Source: Rhizobium sophorae
GTDB lineage: Bacteria; Pseudomonadota; Alphaproteobacteria; Rhizobiales; Rhizobiaceae
Assembly (NCBI RefSeq): GCF_013087515.1
Contig: NZ_JABFCN010000015.1
Location: forward strand, 1 to 64,000
Length of the DNA: 64,000 nucleotides
Direction: 5' to 3'
A program made the position numbers and the translations under genes. The notes beneath the pieces were generated by a model that worked only from the letters and a program-made list of their open reading frames with translations, was not told where the DNA came from and did not search any database. Of this stretch, positions 34,983-43,873 are shown piece by piece (the stretch's first letter is position 1; the number at the start of each line of letters is the position of its first letter).

Positions 34983-37700
34983 ATGGGAAGCGTCGGGAAC
35001 GGCTGGCCGAGAGGCGGCGGCGAAATCGGCGAAATGTTACGGCATCCGGCTTTCCACGCCGTCGGTCTCGGTCCGGTCGAAAGCTGGCCCGCGTCTCTCA
35101 AACATATCGCCGAAATGGTGTTGAATTCCCGGCAGCCTAAATTCGTCGCCTGGGGTCCAGATCTCGCTTTTCTCTACAATGACGCCTATGTGCCGGTTTT
35201 CCCGGAGCGGCATCCCGATGCCCTCGGAAGACCCTTCCGCGAGGTCTGGGGGGATATTTGGGAACAGTTCTCGCCGATCATCGCCAGCACCCTGGAAGGC
35301 AGTTCGCAGCTCTTCAAGGAGCTGCTCATCCCGATGCGCCGCGACGGTCGCACCGAGGACACCTGGTTCACCTTCTCCTACACGCCGCTGCGCGACGATG
35401 ACGGCAGGGTCGCCGGCATCCTCTGTGCGGCCCTTGATGTCACCGACCAGGTGTCGGCCAAGCGCGGCGAACAGATCGCGCTGGAAGAACTGCGTGCAAA
35501 ATCGGAGGCGCTTGCGGTCGTCAACCGGGCGGGTGCCGCGGTCACCGCAGAGCCCAGTGTCGAACGCCTCACCCAGATTGTCGTCGATGCCGGCGTGACG
35601 CTGACCGGCGCGGAATTCGGCGCCTTCTTTTACAATGTCGATGATGGCGAGGGCGGCAGCTACATGCTCTATGCGCTCTGCGGTGTCGATCGGAAGAACT
35701 TCGAGAAATTCCCGATGCCGCGCAATACCAAGGTCTTCGCGCCGACCTTCAACGGCGAAGGTATCGTGCGCTCCGACGACATCCTGCTCGACCCGCGCTA
35801 CGGGCAGAATGCGCCGCATGCAGGCATGCCGAAGGGGCATCTTCCGGTCAGGAGCTATCTTGCCGTGCCGGTGAAATCACGCGACGGCAGCGTCATCGGC
35901 GGCTTGTTCTTCGGTCACTGCCAGCCCGGCCGTTTTTCCAAAGCGGCCGAGGCGAGCCTCGTCAGCCTCGCCGGCCAATCGGCCGTCGCGATCGACAATA
36001 TCCGGCTCTTCCGTGCCGCCAAAGTCGAAATCGACCAGCGCCGCGACATGGAAGATCAGCTGCGAAAACTCAACGAAATGCTCGAGGTCCGCGTCGCGGC
36101 CGAGATTGCCGAACGCCAGCAGGCCGAAGCAGCACTCCAGCAGGCGCAGAAGATGGAATCGATCGGCAAGCTCACCGGCGGCGTTGCCCATGACTTCAAC
36201 AATCTGCTGCAGGTGATCTCAGGCAATCTGCAGCTTCTCGGCAAGGACGTGGCAGAAAGCGGCCGGGGCAAGGAACGCATTTCCAACGCGCTTGCCGCCG
36301 TCGAACGCGGCTCGCGGCTGGCAAGCCAGTTGCTCGCCTTCGGCCGCCGCCAGCCGCTGGAACCGAAGGTCATCAACATCGGCCGTCTCGTCACCGGCAT
36401 GGACGACATGCTGCGCCGCGCGCTCGGCGAGGAGATCGAAATCGAGACCATGGTCTCCGGCGGTCTCTGGAACACCTTCGCCGATCCGATCCAGATCGAA
36501 AACGCACTGCTCAACCTGGCGATCAACTCCCGCGACGCGATGGATGGCGCCGGCAAGCTGACGATCGAGGTCGGCAACGCTTTCCTCGACGATTCCTACA
36601 GCCGCACCCATCCTGAAGTCACCGCCGGCCAATATGTCGTGCTCGCCGTGACCGATACCGGCTCCGGCATGACGCAGGAGGTAATGGAGCAGGCCTTCGA
36701 GCCCTTCTTCTCGACGAAACCGGAAGGCAAGGGCACCGGTCTCGGCCTGTCGATGGTCTATGGCTTCGTCAAACAATCCGGCGGCCACGTGAAGATCTAC
36801 AGCGAGATCGGCGAAGGCACGACCGTCAAGCTCTACCTGACCCGCTCGTTCCGAAGCGAGGATCGCGTCACGGCCGCCGACAGCGTACCCGCAGCCGGGG
36901 GCACAGAAACCATCCTTGTCGCCGAGGACGATGAGGGCGTGCGCGCCACCGTCGTCGAGATGCTGTCAGATCTCGGCTACTACGTGCTGAAGGCCAAGGA
37001 TGCGCAAAGCGCGCTCACCGTGATCGAAAGCGGCGCCCATATCGATCTGCTCTTTACCGATGTCGTCATGCCCGGGCCGTTGCGGAGCCCGGAGCTTGCG
37101 CGCATGGCGCGCGAGCGTCTGCCGGATATCGCCGTGCTTTATACATCGGGCTATACTGAAAATTCGATCGTCCATGGCGGCAGGCTCGATCCCGGCCTCG
37201 AACTGCTCTCCAAGCCCTATACGCGCGAGGAACTCGCCCGCAAGATCCGCCACGTGCTTGCCAACCGCACGCAACGCCGCCAAGGGGCGAGCGATGCCGC
37301 AGTGACCCCCGCCAAACACCCCGAGATCGTCCGCGCAAAGCTGAAGCTGCTGCTTGTGGAAGACGACGCCTTCATCCGCATGGATACTGCCGAGATTCTG
37401 CAGGATCTTGGCTATGACGTCATCGAAGCTGACAGCGGCGAAAGGGGCGTGGAAATCCTTGGACAAACCATCGTCGACATCATCGTCGTCGATGTCGGCC
37501 TGCCGGGCATGTCGGGACAGGTCTTTGCCGCCAAGGCCCGCGAGGCCTTTCCGTCGGTCGGCCTGGTCTTTGCCACCGGCAACAGCAGCCTGCCGGATGC
37601 AAACCGTCTCCCCGGTTCGGTGCTGCTGTCGAAACCTTTCAGCAGCAAGGCGCTCGACCAGGCGGTCAAGAACGCCCTCCGGCAGCGGCCTGGCGCCTAG
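34983..37700 (+). CDS. PAS-GAF hybrid sensor histidine kinase with two receivers
   Basis: This 905-aa cytosolic-looking kinase has no membrane helix. Order: PAS domain (about residues 25-155; FVAWGPDLAFLYNDAYVP), GAF domain (about 170-345), a short coiled coil (about 345-390), HisKA with His403 (GGVAHDFNNLLQ), HATPase_c (NSRDAMDGAGKL, GTGLGLSMVYGF), receiver 1 with Asp693 (TDVVMPG) and receiver 2 with Asp837 (VDVGLPG). It likely senses an internal signal and phosphorylates its own receivers, with no separate regulator adjacent. The surrounding stress-type genes suggest a general-stress role. Confidence 0.93.
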   Translation: MGSVGNGWPRGGGEIGEMLRHPAFHAVGLGPVESWPASLKHIAEMVLNSRQPKFVAWGPDLAFLYNDAYVPVFPERHPDALGRPFREVWGDIWEQFSPIIASTLEGSSQLFKELLIPMRRDGRTEDTWFTFSYTPLRDDDGRVAGILCAALDVTDQVSAKRGEQIALEELRAKSEALAVVNRAGAAVTAEPSVERLTQIVVDAGVTLTGAEFGAFFYNVDDGEGGSYMLYALCGVDRKNFEKFPMPRNTKVFAPTFNGEGIVRSDDILLDPRYGQNAPHAGMPKGHLPVRSYLAVPVKSRDGSVIGGLFFGHCQPGRFSKAAEASLVSLAGQSAVAIDNIRLFRAAKVEIDQRRDMEDQLRKLNEMLEVRVAAEIAERQQAEAALQQAQKMESIGKLTGGVAHDFNNLLQVISGNLQLLGKDVAESGRGKERISNALAAVERGSRLASQLLAFGRRQPLEPKVINIGRLVTGMDDMLRRALGEEIEIETMVSGGLWNTFADPIQIENALLNLAINSRDAMDGAGKLTIEVGNAFLDDSYSRTHPEVTAGQYVVLAVTDTGSGMTQEVMEQAFEPFFSTKPEGKGTGLGLSMVYGFVKQSGGHVKIYSEIGEGTTVKLYLTRSFRSEDRVTAADSVPAAGGTETILVAEDDEGVRATVVEMLSDLGYYVLKAKDAQSALTVIESGAHIDLLFTDVVMPGPLRSPELARMARERLPDIAVLYTSGYTENSIVHGGRLDPGLELLSKPYTREELARKIRHVLANRTQRRQGASDAAVTPAKHPEIVRAKLKLLLVEDDAFIRMDTAEILQDLGYDVIEADSGERGVEILGQTIVDIIVVDVGLPGMSGQVFAAKAREAFPSVGLVFATGNSSLPDANRLPGSVLLSKPFSSKALDQAVKNALRQRPGA

Positions 37701-37730
37701 GGCATCTGTTTCTTTGCTGCAACTTCTGCT

Positions 37731-38090
37731 TTACGCGTCCTCGCCGTCGAACTCGGGATATTTGCGCATCAGATCCACCTCGCTGGTGCAACTGTCGTCG
37801 CGCGCCGTCAGTTCGATCGAGAGCGTGTCGGCAGGACGGAGACGGCCGTCATCGTGATGATTGCCATCGTCGTGATAGACGGGAATGCGCGCACCGCTCT
37901 GACTGACCAGCACGGCATCCCGCTCGAAGCCTCTCTGCAGCAGCCAGTCACGCGGCGCCGTCAGGCAAATGTCGACCTCGTAGAAACGTCCCTTCCCTTG
38001 CTTGAGGCTAACGGTATAGGTGACCGGCGATACCTGGCCGTTCACGTCGATCGCGCCGTTTCCATCGGCTTTGACGATGTGTTTTTCCAT
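37731..38090 (-). CDS. hypothetical 119-aa protein
   Basis: A soluble acidic protein starting MEKHIVKADGNGAIDVNG, with a GGAG ribosome-binding site. It looks beta-rich and contains a His/Asp cluster (YHDDGNHHDDGRL) that could bind metal. I do not recognise a family. A GGAAC-N17-GGTT element upstream suggests stress induction. It is divergent from the KGG-type gene. Confidence 0.7.
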   Translation of the reverse strand: MEKHIVKADGNGAIDVNGQVSPVTYTVSLKQGKGRFYEVDICLTAPRDWLLQRGFERDAVLVSQSGARIPVYHDDGNHHDDGRLRPADTLSIELTARDDSCTSEVDLMRKYPEFDGEDA

Positions 38091-38130
38091 GTTCTCGGCT
38101 CCTTCTTATGTGCAGGCTTTTCCCATCGGA

Positions 38131-38156
38131 AACCTGATAAAATCGGCTTTTGTTCC
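38131..38156 (-). promoter_or_regulatory. EcfG/RpoE2-type promoter, minus strand
   Basis: Read on the minus strand, GGAAC (38156-38152), a 17-base spacer and GGTT (38134-38131). It lies about 40 bases upstream of the hypothetical gene starting at 38090, and back-to-back with the plus-strand element at 38188. Confidence 0.45.
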
Positions 38157-38187
38157 GCATCCAGGCCTTGCAGCTATGATCGTGGCC

Positions 38188-38212
38188 GGAACTTTTGGGC
38201 TGCTGACCGGTT
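38188..38212 (+). promoter_or_regulatory. EcfG/RpoE2-type promoter of the KGG/DUF3175/GST unit
   Basis: GGAAC (38188-38192), 16-base spacer, GGTT (38209-38212), 30 bases before the ATG at 38243. AGAGGAGG provides a strong ribosome-binding site. Confidence 0.55.
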
Positions 38213-38242
38213 CAGTCCCTTTGCAAACCAGAGGAGGCCGAT

Positions 38243-38557
38243 ATGCCGAGAGGTGACAAATCCGACTATACCGACAAGCAGAAGCGCAAGGCCGAACACA
38301 TCGAGGAGGGCTACGAGGATCGCGGCGTCTCCGAGAAGGAAGCCGAACGGCGTGCCTGGGCGACGGTCAACAAGGAAAGCGGCGGTGGTAACAAATCCGG
38401 TTCCGGCCGCGGCAAGAAGGATACGCATGAATCTTCCGAAAAAGGCGGCCGCATCGGCGGCGCGGCATCCGCCGCACGCTCGAAGGAGGAACGGTCCGCT
38501 TCCGCGAAGAAGGCCGCTGCGACGCGCAAGCGCAACGAACACCACAGCCAGCATTGA
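38243..38557 (+). CDS. KGG-type small basic protein (annotated 'plasmid stabilization' in rhizobia)
   Basis: This 104-aa hydrophilic protein has an N-terminal helical segment (DYTDKQKRKAEHIEEGYEDR) and a basic Gly/Ser/Lys-rich tail with KGGRIGG, as in KGG stress-induced proteins. It is likely a DNA-associated or desiccation-type protein. It starts a three-gene unit with the DUF3175 gene (53 bases downstream) and a GST. An EcfG-like promoter precedes it. Confidence 0.8.
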   Translation: MPRGDKSDYTDKQKRKAEHIEEGYEDRGVSEKEAERRAWATVNKESGGGNKSGSGRGKKDTHESSEKGGRIGGAASAARSKEERSASAKKAAATRKRNEHHSQH

Positions 38558-38609
38558 CGACGGGCGCGGCAAGCGCAGCTTTCCGCCAGCCGCATAGGGA
38601 GTTTGACCC

Positions 38610-38900
38610 ATGGCCAAATCGAAAAAGAAGTGGTCGCAGGACGTCACCGAACACAGCGATGCGATGGACCTGAAGGAAGGCGTGTTCAAATCGGATGATC
38701 CGAAGAAGATTGCCCGCTCCGTCAAGCACTCCGCCGAGGAGAGCGATCGCCGCAAGTCGAGCCCTTATCGCGCCGCCATGTCGATGCTGACCTTCTACAT
38801 CAACCGCGCCGGCGACCAGCTCACGAAAAAGCGGCGCGGAACTCTTGAAAAGGCCAAGGACGAACTGCGAAAAGACTTCGGTCGTCAACCGAAGGATTGA
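38610..38900 (+). CDS. DUF3175 protein
   Basis: This 96-aa basic protein matches the DUF3175 pattern: KKKWSQDVTEHSDAMDL, FKSDDPKKIARSVKHSAE, SPYRAAMSMLTFYINRAG. Function is unknown; it is usually found with stress genes in rhizobia. It is followed by the GST gene after 6 bases. Confidence 0.85.
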   Translation: MAKSKKKWSQDVTEHSDAMDLKEGVFKSDDPKKIARSVKHSAEESDRRKSSPYRAAMSMLTFYINRAGDQLTKKRRGTLEKAKDELRKDFGRQPKD

Positions 38901-38906
38901 GCAGCC

Positions 38907-39638
38907 ATGACATACGAGCTTTATTATTGGGACGGCATCCAAGGCCGCGGCGAATTCGTGCGGTTGGCGCTGGAAGAAGCCGGCGCCGACTATATCGACA
39001 TTACCCGCCAGTCTGGCCGCGGGCGCGGCACCGGGGCGATGTTAGAGATCATGGAGAGCAAAAGCGAAGCGCACATTCCCTTCGCTCCACCATTCCTGAA
39101 GGATGGCGACCTCATCATCCCGCATGTCGCCAACATCCTATTTTATCTCGGCCCGAAGCTCGGCCTTGCCCCTGAGGAAGAAGGCCTTCGCCATATCGTC
39201 AACGGCCTGCAACTGACCGTCACCGATTTCGTCGTCGAAGTGCACGATACGCACCACCCGATCGACATGTCGCTCTACTACGAGGACCAAAAGCCCGAGG
39301 CAAAAGCTCGCTCGGCCGCCTTCATCCGCGACCGCATTCCGAAGTTCCTCGGCTATTTCGAACGGGTGCTGCGGCAGAACCCGAAAGGCGCCAATCATAT
39401 GGTCGGCGATGCGCTCACCTATGTCGACCTCTCGCTCTTCCAGGTGATCGAGGGCCTGACCTACGCCTTTCCGAAAGCCATGGCGAACCGCAAGGCGGAA
39501 TATCCCGGCCTCTTGGCTCTGCATGATGCGGTGGCTAAGCGGCCGAACATTGCCCGCTATCTCGCCTCCCCCCGCCGCCTCGCCTTCAACCAGGAAGGAA
39601 TTTTCAGGCATTATCCTGAGCTGGACAGTGCGAGCTGA
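38907..39638 (+). CDS. glutathione S-transferase family protein
   Basis: This 243-aa protein has an N-terminal thioredoxin-fold domain (YYWDGIQGRGEFVRLALEEAG; cis-Pro region PFAPPFL) and a helical C-terminal domain (about residues 95-230; GDALTYVDLSLFQVIEGL). It probably conjugates or reduces electrophiles using glutathione. It lies at the end of the stress-type unit. Confidence 0.88.
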   Translation: MTYELYYWDGIQGRGEFVRLALEEAGADYIDITRQSGRGRGTGAMLEIMESKSEAHIPFAPPFLKDGDLIIPHVANILFYLGPKLGLAPEEEGLRHIVNGLQLTVTDFVVEVHDTHHPIDMSLYYEDQKPEAKARSAAFIRDRIPKFLGYFERVLRQNPKGANHMVGDALTYVDLSLFQVIEGLTYAFPKAMANRKAEYPGLLALHDAVAKRPNIARYLASPRRLAFNQEGIFRHYPELDSAS

Positions 39639-39645
39639 GACGAGC

Positions 39646-39717
39646 CAATTCCAGGAAAATTGCGAAGCAAAAGGATGGAGCGGCTGTGCGGTTCCGTTAA
39701 AGCCGAACCGCTCTAAA
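39646..39717. repeat. dispersed rhizobial intergenic repeat, degenerate copy 2
   Basis: The 23-base block at 39646-39668 matches the reverse complement of 10602-10624 at all but one position. The end GAACCGCTCTAA is also shared, but the middle and the palindrome arms are degenerate. It lies between convergent GST and LigD genes. Confidence 0.6.
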
Positions 39718-39723
39718 AGCCGT

Positions 39724-40602
39724 TTATTCGAGCGGCACCGCCGCATCGAAGAAATTCCCCCACGGGTCTCTCGGCTGAGTCTCCAACCGTTGCGGCACGT
39801 TTCCGAGCGTGAAAGCGGTGGGACCGCTCACCTCGTTCAATTCCGACCAATCCAACGGCATCGAAACCGGCGCACCCGATCGCGCCCGCGTCGAATAGGC
39901 CGCGACTGCCGTGTTGCCGCGGCCGTTGCGGAGATAGTCGATGTAGATATGCCCACCGCGTTTTGCCTTCGTCGCGGTTGCCAGATATTTCTCCGGCGCG
40001 TCGGCCGACATGCTTTCGGCCAGTGAATGGGCGAAATCCTTCACCTCCGCCCAGCCGGCCTTCGATGCAAGCGGCGTTACCACATGCAGCCCCTTGCCGC
40101 CCGAGGTCTTGACGAAGGCAGCCAGGCCACGGGCTTCCAGCCGCGCCTTCACGTCAAGCGCCGCGGCGATCACCGCGCTCCAGGCGACGTCCTCGCCGGG
40201 ATCGAGGTCCATGGTGATCATGTCAGGTCTTTCCCAATTGTCGGCCGTCGTACCCCAGGGATGAATTTCGAGCACGGCCGACTGCACCAGCGCCACGAGA
40301 CCGTTGAAATCGGCGATGCGCAGCAGCTTTTCGCCGTCCGCATCCTGTGGATCGGCGATCTCCTCGATATGCGGATTCATCCCCTTCCAGGCATGTTTCT
40401 GGAAAAACCGCTGGTGGCTTTTTATCCCGTCCGGCAGTCGCAGCAATGCCAGCGGCCGATTGACGACATAGGGCGCCATGAATGGCCAGACCGCTGCGTA
40501 ATAATCCGCCAGCGCCTGCTTGGTCACGCCCTCGTCCGGCCAGTAAAGCCGGTCGGGATGCGTCAAAGATACGTCCGATGTCGGCGGATTTCTGAGGCTC
40601 AT
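39724..40602 (-). CDS. ligD: stand-alone LigD-type primase-polymerase
   Basis: This 292-aa protein covers only the polymerase domain of NHEJ LigD (AEP superfamily): ITMDLDPGEDV with catalytic Asp pair, KTSGGKGLHVV, and AYSTRARSGAPVSMPLDW. Ligase and phosphoesterase domains are absent. It can extend ends with ribonucleotides during break repair. Its start overlaps the topoisomerase stop by 4 bases, indicating coupling. No ku gene lies in the window. Confidence 0.9.
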   Translation of the reverse strand: MSLRNPPTSDVSLTHPDRLYWPDEGVTKQALADYYAAVWPFMAPYVVNRPLALLRLPDGIKSHQRFFQKHAWKGMNPHIEEIADPQDADGEKLLRIADFNGLVALVQSAVLEIHPWGTTADNWERPDMITMDLDPGEDVAWSAVIAAALDVKARLEARGLAAFVKTSGGKGLHVVTPLASKAGWAEVKDFAHSLAESMSADAPEKYLATATKAKRGGHIYIDYLRNGRGNTAVAAYSTRARSGAPVSMPLDWSELNEVSGPTAFTLGNVPQRLETQPRDPWGNFFDAAVPLE

Positions 40603-41606
40603 TCTTCGATCTCGCTTGTGAGGAAATCAAGTAGCCTGTTTTCCTCGGCCCGCAAGCCCCGCAGCGGCTCGTTGCCGCTCTCGATCAGCAGATGATCGTT
40701 GCCGGCGAGCGCGATGATCGCGGGATGGATATAGCTCGAACGCGAGATCGCCGGTGTGTTGTGCAGCGCCTCGGCCGCGGCTTCCGACATCTGCTTTACC
40801 GTCGGCCGACCGCCGCCGGTAATCGTCTCGCGTGCCGCCCCGAAGGCCGCCAGCGATCCGGCCCAGGTGCGGAAGGTTTTCGCCGAAATGGGAATGCCGG
40901 ATATCTCGGCGAGATAGGCGTTCAACCGACCGGAATCGATTGGCTTCAGCGCCCCGCTTTCATCCTTCCAGACGAAGAGCTGGCGGCCGGGCAAGTCCGC
41001 TATCTCTTCCAGGATCTTTTGCAGCCGGGGATGCTTGAGGCTGCGCTGGACGCGCTTTCCGCCTTTGGCGCGGAATTTCAGCTCTATCTGCCCGTCGACG
41101 ATCTTCAGATGCCGCTTCAGCAGCGTCGTTGCGCCATAGGTGCCGTTTTCCCTGACATAGGCCTGGTTGCCGACGCGTAAGTGCGCCTCGTCGAGCAGCG
41201 TCGTCAAAGCCGCAAGCACGCCGTTGACATCCTCCGCACCGGTGTCGAGGTGGCGCAGAACGGTGCGGCGTATCTTAGGTAATGCCCGGCCGAACTCGAT
41301 CAGCTGATGGAATTTCCCCGCGCTTCGGAAGGATTGCCATTCCTTATGGTAGCGGTACTGCTTGCGCCCGCGCGCGTCAAAGCCCGTCGCCTGCAGATGG
41401 CCGTTGTCGTAGAGGCAGATCCAGACATTCTCATAGGCCGGCGGCAGGCCGAGCGCGCCGATCCGCGCCCGCTGCAATTGGTCGGCAAGCGTTGTGCCGT
41501 CAGGCATGACATAGCTGAAACCCTTGCCCTTCCTTCGCCTGCGGATGCCTGGTTCGGTATCGCTGACATAGACAAGGCCAAGTTCGGTGATCGTTTCGGC
41601 ATTCAT
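40599..41606 (-). CDS. DNA topoisomerase IB (poxvirus/bacterial type)
   Basis: This 335-aa enzyme relaxes supercoils by a 3'-phosphotyrosyl intermediate. Catalytic Tyr292 is in AISRSSYIHPAI; other landmarks are GGKRVQRSLKHP and SAKTFRTWAGS. It is 15 bases downstream of glgX and 4-base-coupled to the LigD polymerase gene, so all three probably share a transcript. Confidence 0.92.
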   Translation of the reverse strand: MNAETITELGLVYVSDTEPGIRRRRKGKGFSYVMPDGTTLADQLQRARIGALGLPPAYENVWICLYDNGHLQATGFDARGRKQYRYHKEWQSFRSAGKFHQLIEFGRALPKIRRTVLRHLDTGAEDVNGVLAALTTLLDEAHLRVGNQAYVRENGTYGATTLLKRHLKIVDGQIELKFRAKGGKRVQRSLKHPRLQKILEEIADLPGRQLFVWKDESGALKPIDSGRLNAYLAEISGIPISAKTFRTWAGSLAAFGAARETITGGGRPTVKQMSEAAAEALHNTPAISRSSYIHPAIIALAGNDHLLIESGNEPLRGLRAEENRLLDFLTSEIEE

Positions 41607-41621
41607 GCTGTTGAGGACCTG

Positions 41622-43778
41622 CTACTTGCTGCGGCGGCCGAACTGGAACCACCGTCGGCGCTCGGCCTTGGTCGCGTCCTTCGGCGGCTCGGTCTGCCCC
41701 TTCGGTGCGAAGACCGCCACGCTCTGGGCATAGACGATGACGGGGTTCTCCGGCTCGTGCACCTCGAAGGCACCCGTCTCCGTCCCCGTGTCGAGAATTC
41801 TCGACCACTGTTTCAGCCCATTCACGACAGGCAGGTGAACCTCGCAATCGCCGCCGGCATTGAAGATGAGGAAGAGGTCGTCCATCGTCTCGGTGTCTGG
41901 TGCATTCACACTCCTCGAGACATAGACCCCTAGCACCTGCAATCCGTCGTCGTTCCAGGCCCCATCGTCCATGAAATTGCCGTCCGGCTTGTACCAGGCG
42001 ATCTCTATGCGGCCGTCCTCGGCGGTCTCGCCGGTCAGGAACCGCTCCTGCCGCAAGACGGGATGGGCCTTGCGGAAGGCGACGGCCTGCCGGCAGAAAT
42101 CGAGGAAGGGATCGTCGAGCCCCGCCCAATCCGTCCAGCCGATCTCGTTGTCCTGGCAATAAGCGTTATTGTTGCCGCCCTGGCTGTTGCCCACCTCATC
42201 GCCGGCAAGGATCATCGGGACGCCCTGGGAAAGCATCAGCGTCGCCATCATGTTGCGTCGGCGCCGCGCCCGCGCCGCATTGATGTCGGCATTATCGGTG
42301 GCGCCCTCGGCGCCCATATTGTCGGAATGATTGTCCGAATGACCGTCCCTGCCATCCTCGCCGTTCGCCTCGTTGTGCTTGCCGTCGAACGAGACCGTAT
42401 CCATCAGCGTGAAGCCGTCATGGGCCGACAGAAGATTGATCGACGAGGTTGCGCCCCGGTCTGAATGGTTGAACTGAACCGCCGAGCCGGTGATGCGTTG
42501 CGAGATCTCCGAGACCATGCCACCATCGCCCTTCCAAAAGCGACGCACGTCGTCACGAAACTTGTCGTTCCATTCACGGAAGGGATGCGGAAAGCCGCCA
42601 ACCTGATAACCGCCATCGCCGACGTCCCAGGGCTCGGCGATCAGCTTGACACCGGCAAGGATCGGATCCTGGCGGATGGCGCCGAAGAACAGGCCCTGCC
42701 GATCGAATTCCATATCCTGGCGGCCGAGCGTGCTGGCAAGGTCGAAACGGAAGCCGTCGATATGCATGACGCCGACCCAGTAGCGCAGGCTGTCGAGCAC
42801 CATGCGCATCACCATGGGATTGGCGGCATTCAGCGTGTTTCCGGTCCCCGTGGTATCGAACGTGTGTCGCGGATCGTCGGGGGAGAGAATGTAATAGCTG
42901 GCATTGTCGAGCCCGCGGAAGGACAGCGTCGGCCCTTTCTCGCTGCCTTCGGCGGTGTGGTTATAAACCACGTCCATGATGACTTCGATGCCGGCGGCAT
43001 GGAACTTCTTCACCATGGTCTTGATTTCGGTGATCTTGTCGCCGGACATGTAACGAGATTGCGGCGCGAAAAAGCCGAGTGTCTGATAGCCCCAATAATT
43101 GCGTAGGTTGTTTTCCAGGAGATAACGATCGTCGAGGAAATACTGGATCGGCAGCAGCTCGATCGCCGAGATGCCGAGCTTGACGAGATGGTCGATGATC
43201 GGATCGCTGCACATGCCGAGAAAGGTGCCGCGCAGCCGGTCTGGCACCTTCGGATGGGTCATCGTCAGGCCGCGCACATGCGCCTCGTAGATGATGGTGT
43301 CGGGCCAGGGACGGCGGATCGCCTCTTCACCCGCCCAATCGAAGTCCGGATCCTGCACCACGCCCTTGACCATGAATGGCGCGCTGTCGCGCTCGTCGAA
43401 GGAAAGGTCGTCTTCGCCGATCTGATAACCGAACAGCGCGTCATCCCATTTGAGCTCGCCCGTCACCTGTTTGGCATAGGGGTCGAGCAGGAGCTTGTTC
43501 GGATTGAAGCGATGGCCGGCTTGCGGGTCATAGGGACCGTGGGCGCGATAGCCGTAGACAGTGCCCGGTCCGACGCCGGCAATATAGCCCGACCAGATGT
43601 CGCCTTCGCGCTTCGGCAGCGGCAACCGCGCGACCTCCTTCTTGCCGTCCGGCGAGAAGAGGCAGAGCTCAATCTGTTCTGCATGCGCTGAGAATACCGC
43701 GAAATGGGTGCCCGAACCCGTATATTCCGCCCCGAGCTCCGGCTTGAGGAAGTCGAGTTCTGAAAATGAATAGCTCAT
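41622..43778 (-). CDS. glgX: glycogen debranching enzyme GlgX
   Basis: This 718-aa GH13 isoamylase-type enzyme starts at ATG 43778 (MSYSFSELDFLKPELGAEY); an open 64-codon upstream extension is rejected. It has an N-terminal CBM48 module and catalytic residues in GFRFDLAS (nucleophile Asp) and KLIAEPWDVG (acid Glu). It removes alpha-1,6 branches from glycogen and supports maltose or trehalose formation from it. An exact EcfG-type promoter lies 33 bases upstream. The terminal part is basic (RRRWFQFGRRSK). Confidence 0.96.
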   Translation of the reverse strand: MSYSFSELDFLKPELGAEYTGSGTHFAVFSAHAEQIELCLFSPDGKKEVARLPLPKREGDIWSGYIAGVGPGTVYGYRAHGPYDPQAGHRFNPNKLLLDPYAKQVTGELKWDDALFGYQIGEDDLSFDERDSAPFMVKGVVQDPDFDWAGEEAIRRPWPDTIIYEAHVRGLTMTHPKVPDRLRGTFLGMCSDPIIDHLVKLGISAIELLPIQYFLDDRYLLENNLRNYWGYQTLGFFAPQSRYMSGDKITEIKTMVKKFHAAGIEVIMDVVYNHTAEGSEKGPTLSFRGLDNASYYILSPDDPRHTFDTTGTGNTLNAANPMVMRMVLDSLRYWVGVMHIDGFRFDLASTLGRQDMEFDRQGLFFGAIRQDPILAGVKLIAEPWDVGDGGYQVGGFPHPFREWNDKFRDDVRRFWKGDGGMVSEISQRITGSAVQFNHSDRGATSSINLLSAHDGFTLMDTVSFDGKHNEANGEDGRDGHSDNHSDNMGAEGATDNADINAARARRRRNMMATLMLSQGVPMILAGDEVGNSQGGNNNAYCQDNEIGWTDWAGLDDPFLDFCRQAVAFRKAHPVLRQERFLTGETAEDGRIEIAWYKPDGNFMDDGAWNDDGLQVLGVYVSRSVNAPDTETMDDLFLIFNAGGDCEVHLPVVNGLKQWSRILDTGTETGAFEVHEPENPVIVYAQSVAVFAPKGQTEPPKDATKAERRRWFQFGRRSK

Positions 43779-43810
43779 GGCGCCCCGCTCGATAAAAAGA
43801 CCATGCGGGA

Positions 43811-43835
43811 AACGAAACGCCGGCGCGAAAGTTCC
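43811..43835 (-). promoter_or_regulatory. EcfG/RpoE2-type promoter of glgX-topIB-ligD
   Basis: On the minus strand: GGAAC (43835-43831), 16-base spacer, CGTT (43814-43811), an exact consensus match, 33 bases upstream of the glgX start. Confidence 0.75.
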
Positions 43836-43851
43836 CTTGCCTTGCAAGGGA
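43833..43851 (-). terminator. hairpin downstream of SDR gene
   Basis: A perfect TCCCTTGC / GCAAGGGA stem with a 3-base loop lies about 20 bases after the SDR stop and overlaps the -35 element of the glgX promoter. The T-run is weak. Confidence 0.4.
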
Positions 43852-43873
43852 AGATCTTTTGAGGAGGCGGAGA

